Shown one piece after another: positions 26,826-35,587 of a DNA stretch of 64,000 nt. The first letter of the stretch is position 1. Every line of letters begins with the position of its first letter. The translations under genes were made by a program, and so were the position numbers. The DNA comes from Aquirufa ecclesiirivi (GTDB lineage Bacteria; Bacteroidota; Bacteroidia; Cytophagales; Spirosomataceae). The DNA is taken from NCBI RefSeq assembly GCF_011250515.1, contig NZ_JAANOP010000002.1, forward strand, positions 310,001 to 374,000, written 5' to 3'. The notes beneath the pieces are model-generated. The model saw nothing but the letters and a program-made list of their open reading frames with translations, did no database searches and was not told the DNA's origin.

Positions 26826-27938
26826 ATGAAGAAAGTATTATTCATTGACCGAGATGGAACCATTATTATTGAACCCATCATTGACCAGCAGGTGGATAGC
26901 TATGAAAAACTAGCCTTTTTACCACATGTCATTTCCAATTTGAAAAAAATCACCGAAATCACCGATTATGAATTGGTGATGGTGACCAATCAAGATGGCT
27001 TAGGTACCTCCTCTTTTCCAGAAGATACGTTTTGGCCAGCTCAAAATAAAATGTTGGAAATTCTTGCCTCAGAAGGAATTACTTTTTCTCAAATTCATAT
27101 CGATAAAAGTTTTCCTCATGAAAATTTACCGACAAGAAAACCAGGGATTGGACTATTAACCCAGTACTTTTCTTCCGAATACGATTTATCGAATTCTTAT
27201 GTGATAGGTGATCGCCTAACGGATGTACAATTAGCTAAAAACTTAGGATGTCAGGGAATTTTAATTGGGGCATTGGAAGTCCCATCAGCATTACAATCTT
27301 CCTTGGCTCTACAATGTGAAGATTGGAATCAGATATTTCAATTTTTCCAATTACCCGTAAGAAAGGTATCCCACGATAGAAACACACACGAAACCAAAAT
27401 CCATATTGAATTAAACTTGGATGGCAGTGGAAAGGCTAATAACCAAACTGGCCTAGGTTTTTTTGATCATATGCTTGACCAAATTGCTAAGCATGCCAAC
27501 ATGGACTTATCGGTACAAGTACAAGGTGATTTACACATTGATGAGCATCATACGATCGAAGACACGGGAATTGCTTTGGGAGAAGCATTTGCCATCGCCT
27601 TAGGGAATAAGCGAGGAATCAATCGATATGGTTTTTTATTGCCTATGGATGATTGTTTAGCTCAGGTGGCGATCGACTTCTCTGGCCGTAATTGGTTGGT
27701 TTGGGAAGCCAATTTCAAAAGAGAAAAAATTGGAGAAATGCCAACTGAAATGTTCTCTCATTTTTTCAAATCTTTTTCCGATGCCTCTAAGTCCAATTTA
27801 AACATTAAGGCAGAAGGAGAAAATGAACACCATAAAATAGAGGCCATTTTTAAAGCTTTTGCTAAGTCGATTCGATTAGCAGTCCAAAGAGACGTAAATA
27901 ATTTAAATTCTTTACCCAGTACTAAAGGCCTGCTTTAA
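26826..27938 (+). CDS. hisB: bifunctional histidinol-phosphatase / imidazoleglycerol-phosphate dehydratase
   Basis: A 370-residue fusion that catalyses the sixth and eighth steps of histidine synthesis. The N-terminal HAD phosphatase domain has FIDRDGT (residues 6-12) and [16 protein letters not shown]. The C-terminal dehydratase begins near residue 182 ([18 protein letters not shown]) and carries the metal-binding motifs [29 protein letters not shown] and [15 protein letters not shown]. The start is fixed by the HAD motif, which must lie a few residues from the N-terminus. No other his gene is near, so it stands outside a his operon in this window. Confidence 0.96.
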   Translation: MKKVLFIDRDGTIIIEPIIDQQVDSYEKLAFLPHVISNLKKITEITDYELVMVTNQDGLGTSSFPEDTFWPAQNKMLEILASEGITFSQIHIDKSFPHENLPTRKPGIGLLTQYFSSEYDLSNSYVIGDRLTDVQLAKNLGCQGILIGALEVPSALQSSLALQCEDWNQIFQFFQLPVRKVSHDRNTHETKIHIELNLDGSGKANNQTGLGFFDHMLDQIAKHANMDLSVQVQGDLHIDEHHTIEDTGIALGEAFAIALGNKRGINRYGFLLPMDDCLAQVAIDFSGRNWLVWEANFKREKIGEMPTEMFSHFFKSFSDASKSNLNIKAEGENEHHKIEAIFKAFAKSIRLAVQRDVNNLNSLPSTKGLL

Positions 27939-27947
27939 ATTTTTTAG

Positions 27948-27955
27948 TATTTTTG
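27948..27955 (+). promoter_or_regulatory. -7 element upstream of the 32-residue ORF
   Basis: A perfect TATTTTTG (TAnnTTTG) lies 21 bp before the small ORF's ATG and just after the hisB stop. No clear TTG is present at the -33 position. Confidence 0.6.
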
Positions 27956-27976
27956 CACGTCATTAAACATACAACT

Positions 27977-28075
27977 ATGGGTTATTCAGGAGCAGCATTT
28001 TTTATTATTTTGTTCGCAATTTCAATTGTTATTGGTTCAAAACTTCAAAAAATTTATAAAGAAAGAGGTAAATAA
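27977..28075 (+). CDS. 32-residue single-helix membrane protein
   Basis: This is a short open frame (M-G-Y-S-G-A, then FFIILFAISIVIGSKL, ending K-E-R-G-K). It has one membrane helix and a basic tail, as in bacterial small membrane proteins. Support comes from the perfect -7 element 21 bp upstream, its complete fit between hisB and a terminator, and the stop codon lying inside the terminator loop. I recall similar tiny ORFs in Cytophagales but cannot name a function. It is too short for statistical proof. Confidence 0.6.
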   Translation: MGYSGAAFFIILFAISIVIGSKLQKIYKERGK

Positions 28076-28090
28076 GCCTCTTTCTTTATA
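28055..28090. terminator. 14-bp terminator stem shared by the small ORF and radC
   Basis: A perfect 14-bp inverted repeat (28055-28068 with 28077-28090) with an 8-nt loop. The small ORF's stop codon (28073-28075) is in the loop, and radC's stop codon (28086-28088) is in the right arm, so the same bases code for the tail of the small ORF and end both genes. Confidence 0.75.
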
Positions 28091-28787
28091 AACAGCCTTC
28101 ATCGGCAAAACTGAAATATCCTTGAGCAGTGATGATGACATGGTCCAAAACCTGTATATCCAACATTTTACCTGCTTCTAAAATTCGCTGCGTTAATTCC
28201 CGATCTGCTTTACTTGGTTTTAATTGTCCAGATGGATGGTTATGAGCAATGATCAAAGAACTTGATATCGTATCTAATGCGGACTTAAATAATAATTTTA
28301 AGTCGACCGATGTCCCCGCCACTCCTCCCATGCTTAATCGTTGCATTTTCAGTACACTGGATGCCCGATTTAAATGCATCACCCAAAACTCTTCATGATT
28401 CAAATCAAATAGATGGGGATGAAATAAACGATATGCATCTTTGGAGCTTTGAATAACTTGGATAGCCTGAGAAGCTTCGTATGACATCCTCCTACGTCCC
28501 AATTCCAGCGCTGCAACGAGCACGGTTGCTTTGGCTTTTCCCATCCCCTTGAACTTCATAAAATCATGCAAGGAAAAACGGCCCAAAGTACTTAAATTTC
28601 CACCTATAGAATTTAGTATTTCATTTGCCATCTGCAAAGCAGATTTATTGGGAATACCGGAATGAATCAAAATGGCTAAGAGTTCATCCACGCCTAATAA
28701 ATCCTTTCCTACTAAATTCAATTTCTCTCTAGGTCTATCTTCTACCTTAAGCTCTTTGATTGCAAAGCTTTGTCCTTCATACTTCAT
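28086..28787 (-). CDS. radC: RadC family JAB-domain protein
   Basis: A 233-residue RadC protein. The N-terminal helix-hairpin-helix part (GRFSLHDFMKFKGMGKAKA) is followed by the JAB/MPN metalloprotease-like domain, with the zinc motif IIAHNHPSGQLKPSKAD (HxH...D). The name comes from an old genetic link to repair; its true function is not established. It ends inside the shared terminator stem and begins 37 bp beyond the rpsT terminator. Confidence 0.94.
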   Translation of the reverse strand: MKYEGQSFAIKELKVEDRPREKLNLVGKDLLGVDELLAILIHSGIPNKSALQMANEILNSIGGNLSTLGRFSLHDFMKFKGMGKAKATVLVAALELGRRRMSYEASQAIQVIQSSKDAYRLFHPHLFDLNHEEFWVMHLNRASSVLKMQRLSMGGVAGTSVDLKLLFKSALDTISSSLIIAHNHPSGQLKPSKADRELTQRILEAGKMLDIQVLDHVIITAQGYFSFADEGCL

Positions 28788-28824
28788 TGGCTTTTTTAAG
28801 CGAATGTAAGGTCCTAAAACGAAA

Positions 28825-28847
28825 AAACCCCGCCATAGGCAGGGTTT
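28825..28847 (-). terminator. terminator after rpsT
   Basis: A 10-bp stem with one mismatch (28825-28834 with 28838-28847) and a 3-nt loop, followed on the minus strand by T residues. It lies 24 bp after the rpsT stop. Confidence 0.8.
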
Positions 28848-28871
28848 ATCAAGTATATGATAATCGCGTTA

Positions 28872-29129
28872 TTAAGCTGCGACTTTGTTAACCAACTTAG
28901 CTAATTTAGACTTCTGGTTGGCTGCTTTATTCTTGTGGATGATGTTCTTCTTCGCCAATTTATCTAAAGCTGAAGAAACTTGTTTGAACAAATCTACCAC
29001 TACAGATGAGTCCGTAGTCAATCTCAATTTCTTGATCAATGTACGAGTAGATTTATGCTGATAACGATTGCGCAAACGCTTTGCTTCATTTGCCCGAATA
29101 CGCTTTAGTGCTGATTTATGATTTGCCAT
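28872..29129 (-). CDS. rpsT: 30S ribosomal protein S20
   Basis: An 85-residue, highly basic helical protein with the conserved start MANHKSALKRIRANEAKRLR and the HKNKAANQKSKLAKLV end. S20 binds 16S rRNA early in 30S assembly. It has its own promoter and terminator, so it is a single-gene unit. Confidence 0.97.
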   Translation of the reverse strand: MANHKSALKRIRANEAKRLRNRYQHKSTRTLIKKLRLTTDSSVVVDLFKQVSSALDKLAKKNIIHKNKAANQKSKLAKLVNKVAA

Positions 29130-29169
29130 TTTTAACTAAAAAATTTCTATTCTTTTGAAAATTGAAATG

Positions 29170-29200
29170 CAAAAGTAAACAATATGATTTATACTCACAA
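29170..29200 (-). promoter_or_regulatory. rpsT promoter
   Basis: On the minus strand: TTG (29198-29200), a 20-nt spacer and TACTTTTG (29170-29177), matching TAnnTTTG. It overlaps the first codons of the divergent gene at 29184, so the two 5' ends are intertwined. Confidence 0.75.
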
Positions 29201-30080
29201 GGTTTTACCCAAAAAAAGCCAGATAATTTACTGGATTTTTAGCCTCTTTTTATTCATCAGTCCTAAACTATTGGCAAATCCATGGGGATTCTTCGCTCAT
29301 AAAAAAATCAACAAGCTGGCAATCTTCACCTTACCTCCTACTCTGAGTAAATTTTTCAAAAGACATATCTCCCAAATGGAAGAATGGGCCGTGCTTCCCG
29401 ACCAAAGAAGGTATATTCTAGATATAGAGGCCGCTCGTCATTACATTGACCTAGATCAATACACTCAAACCTTGCAACACACTTCTTGGGAGCAAGCAAT
29501 CAAACTAGTTTCTGAAGATAGTCTTCAAAAACATGGCATCGTCGTTTGGCATATTCCTAAAACACATCAACGATTAATTCAAGCTTTTAAACGGCATGAT
29601 ACACTACAAATCATCAAATTATCAGCAGAATTAGGCCATTATGTAGCAGATGCCCACGTTCCTTTACATACTACCTCCAATTACGATGGACAAAAAACAG
29701 GGCAACAGGGTTTACATAGTTTTTGGGAATCTCGTATCCCTGAATTAATGGGAGACGCAATAGAGGATTGGGTAGGACCCGCAAAATATGTGGCAAACAC
29801 CCAACAATCTGCTTGGGAGTGGGTATTAAATGCAAACCAATTAATTCCAACTTTATTGAAAAAAGAAAAAGACCTAAATCAAATAACTGCGGAGAACAAA
29901 AAATACAGCTTTGAAAAAAAGGGGAATTCCTTGATCAAAACTTACAGTAAATCCTATAGCTTAGCCTATCATCAATCTCTAAATCAACAGATCGAAAATC
30001 AATTTAAATATGCCATTCAACACCTAGGAGATTTACTATTTACTGCATGGATATTAGGTGGACAAAGTGATTTCAAATAA
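29184..30080 (+). CDS. zinc-dependent phospholipase C / S1-P1 nuclease-like protein
   Basis: A 298-residue secreted protein. A hydrophobic signal segment at about residues 13-31 (IIYWIFSLFLFISPKLLA) is followed by N-P-W-G-F-F, where the mature protein would begin with the tryptophan used as a zinc ligand in this family. Other ligands are visible: H in WGFFAHKKIN, D in LPDQRR, H in AARHYIDLD, H in HGIVVWHI, the motif ELGHYVADAHVPLHTTSNYDG, and LHSFWESRIPE. Whether it cuts lipids or nucleic acids cannot be told. The start overlaps the rpsT promoter. Confidence 0.82.
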   Translation: MIYTHKVLPKKSQIIYWIFSLFLFISPKLLANPWGFFAHKKINKLAIFTLPPTLSKFFKRHISQMEEWAVLPDQRRYILDIEAARHYIDLDQYTQTLQHTSWEQAIKLVSEDSLQKHGIVVWHIPKTHQRLIQAFKRHDTLQIIKLSAELGHYVADAHVPLHTTSNYDGQKTGQQGLHSFWESRIPELMGDAIEDWVGPAKYVANTQQSAWEWVLNANQLIPTLLKKEKDLNQITAENKKYSFEKKGNSLIKTYSKSYSLAYHQSLNQQIENQFKYAIQHLGDLLFTAWILGGQSDFK

Positions 30081-30099
30081 AAAAGTGCAATTTTGCAAC

Positions 30100-31281
30100 A
30101 TGATAACAGAGCAAAGCATACATTTGAAACGAGGCAAAGATGCCCCAGTTAGAAGGTTTCACCCTTGGATATTTTCTGGTGCGATTTACCAACAAAGCCC
30201 AAACTTGCAAGATGGGGATTGGGTTAATGTTTTAAGTGACAAAGATGAATTTCTAGGATTAGGTCATTACCATGCTGGGAGTATCGCCGTAAAAATTGTA
30301 TCGTTTACACCTGTAGAGGACATACAAGATTTATGGGTTCATAAAATAGCCAGAGCTTGGGAACTAAGGCAACAATTAAACTTTACCGATACCAATGCTT
30401 TTAGGTTAATTCATGGAGAAGGCGACGGCTGCCCTGGATTAATCATTGATGTGTATCAAGACGTATTTGTTTTTCAAGCGCATACCATTGGTATGTATCG
30501 CAATAGAGAAGCGATTGTCAATGCCCTTAAAATTGTCTTTGGGGACTTATTGAAAGCTGTATATGATAAAAGTAAAGAAACATTACCTCCTAACTTTGCG
30601 GCAAATTGTCAGAATGACTATGTGTTTGGAACAGCCACAGTTCCTTATGATATTCAAGAAAATGGAGTCAAATTTTCGGTCAACTGGATTACAGGACAAA
30701 AGACGGGCTTCTTCTTGGATCAAAGAGATAATCGTGCTTTATTAGCCCATTACGCCAAGGATAAGCACATACTAAATACATTTTGTTATTCAGGAGGCTT
30801 TTCCATGTATGCATTAAAAGCAGGAGCCGCCTCCGTTGTTTCCTTAGATGCATCTGCCAAAGCCATTGATTTGGTCAATGCCAATATTAGCTTGAATAAG
30901 TTGGGGAAAAAGAAACACGAAGCCATTGTAGGAGAAACACTTCCCTATCTTAAAAACAATCAAGATGAATTTGATATCATCATCTTGGACCCTCCTGCCT
31001 TTGCTAAGTCCATCAGTACCAAACACAAGGCTCTTCAAGGTTATCAAAAAATCAACCAGCTAGCGATTCAACAAATCAAGAAAAATGGTTTAATTTTTAC
31101 CTATTCTTGTTCGCAAGTGATAACAAGAGAATTGTTCTTAAATATGTTGGTGGCTGCGGGAATAGCGGCAGGAAGAGAAATTCAAGTGATTCATCAAATG
31201 ACCCAAGCACCTGATCATCCTATCAACCTGTTTCATCCCGAAAGTAATTACCTAAAAGGATTTGTTTTACGAGTTATATAA
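30100..31281 (+). CDS. RlmI-type class I SAM-dependent rRNA methyltransferase
   Basis: The ATG at 30100 (MITEQSIHLKRGKDA) gives 393 residues; a GTG further upstream at 30058 would overlap the previous gene by 23 bp. The N-terminal PUA domain (RFHPWIFSGAI) is followed by an RlmI-like central domain and a Rossmann methyltransferase with GQKTGFFLDQRDNR, LNTFCYSGGFSMYAL and the catalytic-site motif LDPPAFAKS. RlmI methylates C1962 of 23S rRNA to m5C; related RlmK/YwbD proteins have close layouts, so the exact target is inferred. A strong terminator follows at once. Confidence 0.9.
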   Translation: MITEQSIHLKRGKDAPVRRFHPWIFSGAIYQQSPNLQDGDWVNVLSDKDEFLGLGHYHAGSIAVKIVSFTPVEDIQDLWVHKIARAWELRQQLNFTDTNAFRLIHGEGDGCPGLIIDVYQDVFVFQAHTIGMYRNREAIVNALKIVFGDLLKAVYDKSKETLPPNFAANCQNDYVFGTATVPYDIQENGVKFSVNWITGQKTGFFLDQRDNRALLAHYAKDKHILNTFCYSGGFSMYALKAGAASVVSLDASAKAIDLVNANISLNKLGKKKHEAIVGETLPYLKNNQDEFDIIILDPPAFAKSISTKHKALQGYQKINQLAIQQIKKNGLIFTYSCSQVITRELFLNMLVAAGIAAGREIQVIHQMTQAPDHPINLFHPESNYLKGFVLRVI

Positions 31282-31318
31282 AAAAAGCCATCTGAATTCT
31301 AAATCAGATGGCTTTTTT
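31281..31318. terminator. strong bidirectional terminator
   Basis: A 15-bp perfect stem (31281-31295 with 31304-31318), an 8-nt loop and A6/T6 at the outside, so it works on both strands. It starts at the last base of the methyltransferase stop codon and lies 16 bp beyond the end of converging lepB. Confidence 0.9.
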
Positions 31319-31334
31319 CTTCGATAAAATCTAT

Positions 31335-32480
31335 TTAGTCAACAAAGCGAAAGATTCTACTCCAACGAATTTTGCCAGAGAATAAACCTTTGTTGGGATC
31401 CAAGGACATCCACACAAATACCGCCTTACCCACGATGTGATCAGCAGGTACAAAGCCCCAAAAACGAGAATCGGCAGAGTTATGGCGATTATCTCCCATC
31501 ATAAAATAGTAATTTTGTTTGAAGGTATAGGATGTCAAAACCTTTCCATCTTTCATTAATTTTCCGCCTTCCAAGGTGATATCTTTATTTCCTTCGTAAC
31601 TTCTAATCGCCTCTTGATACAAAGGGGTAGATTTTCCATCCAATTGAACTGTCCATCCTTCTTTTGGAACCTGTAAAGGGCCAAAGAAGTCCCTATTCCA
31701 TTTAAACTGAACGGTATCATGAGGGAAAATGTCTAAATACGTAACACCTTTGGGATCCTTAAATGAATTATAGTCGATTTCCTTTTTGAAAGGCAATTTC
31801 ATGATTTCATCTAAATGCTTCTTGCTGGTATTTAGCTTATAACCTACCAATTGATTCGTAGAATCTGCTAATGGCAACCAGTCCGAAGATTCAAAACTAG
31901 CATCAGCCGAATTTCTGATTCCATATTGATCAAAAAACGTTTCGTCCAAATCTTCTTTTGTCTTTAAGAATACAGGATGCTGCATTCTTTCTGGATTATC
32001 TAATGCCTTTCCGTTAATAAATACTTGTTGATCTCTGAGCTCTAAAACATCACCTGGAGTAGCCACACAACGCTTTACATAAAAGGTACGTAAATCGAGA
32101 GGTGCATCACCATCTTCCTCCCAATTGGGGGCATTAAATACAACGGCATCTCCTTTTTTCACATCAGTAAAACCAGGTAAACGGAATACAGGTAAATCCA
32201 ACCAGCGTAGGTACGAAGGTAAATTGGTAAACCAAATTTTCTGATGAGTTAAAGGAAGCTGCAAAGGTGTTTTAGGAGTTCGAACGCCATAATGCATTTT
32301 ACTTACAAATAGAAAATCACCGACCATCAAAGAGCTTTCCATGGATGGTGTGGGAATGGTATAGGCTTCAAATAAGAAGAATCTGATCAGGGTAGCAGCT
32401 ACCACAGCAAAGGCTACAGAATCAAGCCATTCTCTAAAAGCTGACTTTTGTTTAGGATGTTTAGTTTCCTCTTGTTTCAT
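31335..32480 (-). CDS. lepB: signal peptidase I
   Basis: A 381-residue signal peptidase of the large Bacteroidota form. One N-terminal membrane helix (AFAVVAATLIRFFLFEAY) precedes the catalytic Ser46 (IPTPSMESSL). Lys136 in FYVKRCVATPGD is the general base, and MGDNRHNSADSRFWGFVP is the conserved box E region. An insertion of about 150 residues separates the last two boxes, as in relatives. It cleaves signal peptides of exported proteins at the inner membrane. It is the last gene of the par-dapB operon, 1 bp after the PhyH gene. Confidence 0.96.
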   Translation of the reverse strand: MKQEETKHPKQKSAFREWLDSVAFAVVAATLIRFFLFEAYTIPTPSMESSLMVGDFLFVSKMHYGVRTPKTPLQLPLTHQKIWFTNLPSYLRWLDLPVFRLPGFTDVKKGDAVVFNAPNWEEDGDAPLDLRTFYVKRCVATPGDVLELRDQQVFINGKALDNPERMQHPVFLKTKEDLDETFFDQYGIRNSADASFESSDWLPLADSTNQLVGYKLNTSKKHLDEIMKLPFKKEIDYNSFKDPKGVTYLDIFPHDTVQFKWNRDFFGPLQVPKEGWTVQLDGKSTPLYQEAIRSYEGNKDITLEGGKLMKDGKVLTSYTFKQNYYFMMGDNRHNSADSRFWGFVPADHIVGKAVFVWMSLDPNKGLFSGKIRWSRIFRFVD

Positions 32481-32481
32481 T

Positions 32482-33264
32482 TTATTTCTTTTTCAAAAAT
32501 TTATCAATCAACTCTTGTGATGGTTTGTGTATGTATGGATGCGGAAACCCTCTTTCAATAAAGTCAGGATCCAGCATGTTCGTATAACGGAAATGACATG
32601 ACCAGCGTATTTCATTATTAGTAATTACACCCGATTCATGTACTAACATGGTTGAAAAAACAGCAATATCACCCGCTTTCAACTCAGGTTGTAGCCTTGG
32701 GTATGAATTTCGATCAAAAGGCACTTCCGCAAAACCATTATCGATTTTATCTGTCAAAGGACCTAGTTTATGGGATCCTGGATAAAAAACAACGGGGCCA
32801 TGCTCCACTTGAACGTCCATCAAAGGTATCCAAACAACCACAGAATCAGCCGAGGATAACATAGATACCCAATCTTGATGCAAAGGCGTTTTGTAAAAAT
32901 GCTCTGATTTAGCTAGTGATGGATGATTAAAAAACAAAACTGGACGAGTACACATATTAGGCACTTGCATCCCTATTTCATGCATCAATTGAACCAAATC
33001 AGGATGAACAGCAATTTGATATAATTCAATCAAACCCGTTTGAATCAATTTTCCACAATTGATAAATTCGTCCAAATGGTTTTCAAACAATTGTACCATT
33101 TGGCTTAAATAATCCCCTTCAATACCAAAATAATCAAATTGGATTTGAAAAATTTGTTTAGCCGCCTCCTGCAATTTTTGTATTAATGAAGGATCAAAAA
33201 AACCGGGTATCACCACTACCCCTTGTTCATCTAATTCCTTTTTTATGAATTCGATATCGTGCAT
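32482..33264 (-). CDS. phytanoyl-CoA dioxygenase (PhyH) family protein
   Basis: A 260-residue Fe(II)/2-oxoglutarate-dependent oxygenase fold. The iron motif HxD is in LHQDWVSM, and a distal histidine lies in STMLVHESGV. The 2-oxoglutarate-binding arginine is probably in NEIRWSCHFRY. GPVVFYPGSHKLGPL is the typical PhyH strand. Substrate is unknown; PhyH proteins hydroxylate lipids, amino acids or natural products. It sits with 1-bp gaps between dapB and lepB, an unusual place within a conserved operon. Confidence 0.85.
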   Translation of the reverse strand: MHDIEFIKKELDEQGVVVIPGFFDPSLIQKLQEAAKQIFQIQFDYFGIEGDYLSQMVQLFENHLDEFINCGKLIQTGLIELYQIAVHPDLVQLMHEIGMQVPNMCTRPVLFFNHPSLAKSEHFYKTPLHQDWVSMLSSADSVVVWIPLMDVQVEHGPVVFYPGSHKLGPLTDKIDNGFAEVPFDRNSYPRLQPELKAGDIAVFSTMLVHESGVITNNEIRWSCHFRYTNMLDPDFIERGFPHPYIHKPSQELIDKFLKKK

Positions 33265-33265
33265 A

Positions 33266-33985
33266 TTAATCTAATTTTAACATATCTCCCATCCCCAAAA
33301 CACCTTTCTTATCTTTTACCCATTCTGCCGCAATGACGGCACCCAAAGCAAATCCCTCTCGACTAAATGCCTCATGAGTAATTTCTATTTGATCCACTTT
33401 GGATATATACTTCACGGTATGAGTTCCAGGTTTAGTGGATTCTCTTTGTGACCAAATGGCCACCTCGTTACTTTGAGGAATCTCATTGTTTACCCAAGAA
33501 TCTTTGGCTGGAAAAGCAGACATAATACCTTCTGCTATAGTAATGGCCGTTCCACTTGGTGAATCCTTTTTCTCTGTATGATGAATTTCATTGGTATAAA
33601 TATCATACTGATGGTGAGGAGCCATTAATTTGGCTAAATGCTTATTTAAAGCAAAAAACAAATTAACTCCAATGGAATAATTGGAAGCATAGAAGAAGGT
33701 TGAATCATATTTTTTTGTCAAAGATTCTACTTCTGCCTTTTTTTCTAACCAACCAGTAGTACCGCAAACTATAGGAATTTGCTTTTCTAAACATATTAAG
33801 ATATTGGTATAAGCTGATTGTGGATTTGAAAATTCAATAGCCACATCTACCTCTTGATTGCTCAATCCAAGCAAATCATTGGGGTTATCAATATCAATTT
33901 TAGCTACAATTTGATGGCCTCTACTTAGAGCAATACGCTCAATTTCCTTACCCATCTTACCATAACCAATCAAAACTATTTTCAT
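33266..33985 (-). CDS. dapB: 4-hydroxy-tetrahydrodipicolinate reductase
   Basis: The ATG at 33985 (MKIVLIGYGKMG) gives 239 residues; the longer open frame to 34057 adds residues that come before the nucleotide-binding motif and overlap the upstream gene. DapB reduces dihydrodipicolinate in the lysine/diaminopimelate pathway. Motifs: GYGKMGKEI (NAD(P)-binding), VCGTTGW, ASNYSIGVNLFF and the substrate motif EIHHTEKKDSPSGTA. The 4-bp gap to the DUF5683 gene upstream and 1-bp gap to phyH downstream indicate one transcript. Confidence 0.95.
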   Translation of the reverse strand: MKIVLIGYGKMGKEIERIALSRGHQIVAKIDIDNPNDLLGLSNQEVDVAIEFSNPQSAYTNILICLEKQIPIVCGTTGWLEKKAEVESLTKKYDSTFFYASNYSIGVNLFFALNKHLAKLMAPHHQYDIYTNEIHHTEKKDSPSGTAITIAEGIMSAFPAKDSWVNNEIPQSNEVAIWSQRESTKPGTHTVKYISKVDQIEITHEAFSREGFALGAVIAAEWVKDKKGVLGMGDMLKLD

Positions 33986-33989
33986 TCCT

Positions 33990-34646
33990 TTACTTTTTAA
34001 AATTAAACGACAAAGATACACCAGAAACCAAGCCATTTGAATAAGACTGATATTCAAAAGTGGGTTTTATTTTCAAGGTAATATCATCTGATACATCAAA
34101 GGTCTTTAAATGGGCACTTACATTGGCATCTACCACATTAAACGCCCAAGCCAAAACCATCCCAATATAAGTATAATCTCTATTTCTTCGGTAACCGTCG
34201 TTTAATCGTTTTAATTGATTAACATCTAAATCACGAATTAATCCATCTTCATAAGGGACAGCTACTGTCGCAGGAGGAACATAAGTAGGATCATCAGGAT
34301 GAGGTGAAGCGATGTAATAATAGGCTCGATACTTCTCATACCGTACATTATTAAAATTTGCAATGATACCTAAGGTAATGAAGGCACCTGCAACTAAGGG
34401 CATCTTCCAATATTGACGATTATAATACTGTCCCCAGCCCGGAATCATCAAGGATTTTAAAGTGGCTTCACGTGGGATAATTTTATAAGGAATTGATTTT
34501 TTCTTTGGCAAACTATCTATCTTCAACTCTTGTACTTTAGCCACAGTATCTAACGCAACGTGGTTGGCTTTAGATGCCCAAGAGCAAAGCAAAAAAAGAG
34601 AAAAATAAATAAATACCCGAAATACGGGAATAGTGGCATGCCTCAT
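33990..34646 (-). CDS. DUF5683 family membrane protein
   Basis: A 218-residue protein with a signal-like N-terminal helix (residues 8-26) and the conserved block SLMIPGWGQYYNRQYWKMPLV, which names the DUF5683 family. A second hydrophobic segment follows, and the C-terminus is beta-rich (TLKIKPTFEYQS, GVSLSFNFKK). The function is unknown. It is conserved next to parB and dapB in Bacteroidota, consistent with its place here with 4-8 bp gaps on both sides. Confidence 0.88.
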   Translation of the reverse strand: MRHATIPVFRVFIYFSLFLLCSWASKANHVALDTVAKVQELKIDSLPKKKSIPYKIIPREATLKSLMIPGWGQYYNRQYWKMPLVAGAFITLGIIANFNNVRYEKYRAYYYIASPHPDDPTYVPPATVAVPYEDGLIRDLDVNQLKRLNDGYRRNRDYTYIGMVLAWAFNVVDANVSAHLKTFDVSDDITLKIKPTFEYQSYSNGLVSGVSLSFNFKK

Positions 34647-34653
34647 GGGTCTA

Positions 34654-35574
34654 CTATTGTACTGCTTTCAATAGTTTTAAAAGCTCTTCTTTCGATTTAA
34701 AACTAACTTTCAACTCGCCTTTCCCTTCTTCATTCATTTTGAAAGTTACCGGTGATTGAAAGAAACTTGCAAAGGTTTGTTGAATTTGTTGCATTTCTGC
34801 CAGAGGAAGTGTTTTAGACTCATCTGGTTTACCTAGGTTAGGGTGTGCTGACTGCCTTACCGCATCTTCTAATTTACGAACCGACCACTCTTCTGAAATG
34901 GTCTTTTGAAAAAGCACATGTTGTAATTCAGGATTTTCAACAGACACCAAACAACGGGCGTGACCCATTGATAATTTGGCATCACGAATTGCAGCTTGGA
35001 TAGCAATGGGCAATTTCAACAAGCGCATGTAATTGGTGACATTGGAACGACTCTTCCCTACTCGATTACCTAAATCTTCTTGTTTTAATTGGCATTCATC
35101 CATCAAACGTTTATAGGATAATGCAATTTCAATGGCATTTAAATTTTCTCTTTGAATGTTCTCAATCAAAGCCATTTCAATCATTTGCTGATCGTCTGCT
35201 GTTCTTACGTAAGCAGGAATACTTTTCAATCCCGCTAATTTAGAAGCTTGTAAACGGCGCTCTCCAGAAATCAATTGAAATTTCTTAGGTGCAATTTTTC
35301 TAACTGTAATAGGCTGAATAATTCCTTGAACACGGATAGATTCAGCAAGATCAGCTAATGCTTCCTGCTCAAAATGCTCGCGAGGTTGATAGGGATTGGT
35401 TTCAATGTATTCCAATGGAATTTCATCCATTAAATTTACCCCTTCTAAACTTCCAGCAAACTCTGAAGAATGCTTGGATGTATGGGACACATTTTCAGAA
35501 TCTTCAAGCAAAGCGCCTAAACCTCTACCCAAACCTATTCTTTTTTTTGAATTTGATTCTTGCTTTGCACTCAT
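34654..35574 (-). CDS. parB: chromosome-partitioning protein ParB
   Basis: A 306-residue ParB, which binds parS and spreads as a CTP-dependent clamp. The start has RIGLGRGLGALLED; the N-terminal domain has IETNPYQPREHFEQEAL and the CTPase motif region LISGERRLQASKLAG. The helix-turn-helix is in the segment LGNRVGKSRSNVTNYMRLLKLP. A dimerisation domain ends the protein. It lies 13 bp after parA. I found no perfect parS in this window. Confidence 0.96.
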   Translation of the reverse strand: MSAKQESNSKKRIGLGRGLGALLEDSENVSHTSKHSSEFAGSLEGVNLMDEIPLEYIETNPYQPREHFEQEALADLAESIRVQGIIQPITVRKIAPKKFQLISGERRLQASKLAGLKSIPAYVRTADDQQMIEMALIENIQRENLNAIEIALSYKRLMDECQLKQEDLGNRVGKSRSNVTNYMRLLKLPIAIQAAIRDAKLSMGHARCLVSVENPELQHVLFQKTISEEWSVRKLEDAVRQSAHPNLGKPDESKTLPLAEMQQIQQTFASFFQSPVTFKMNEEGKGELKVSFKSKEELLKLLKAVQ

Positions 35575-35587
35575 ATGATATAATCTG

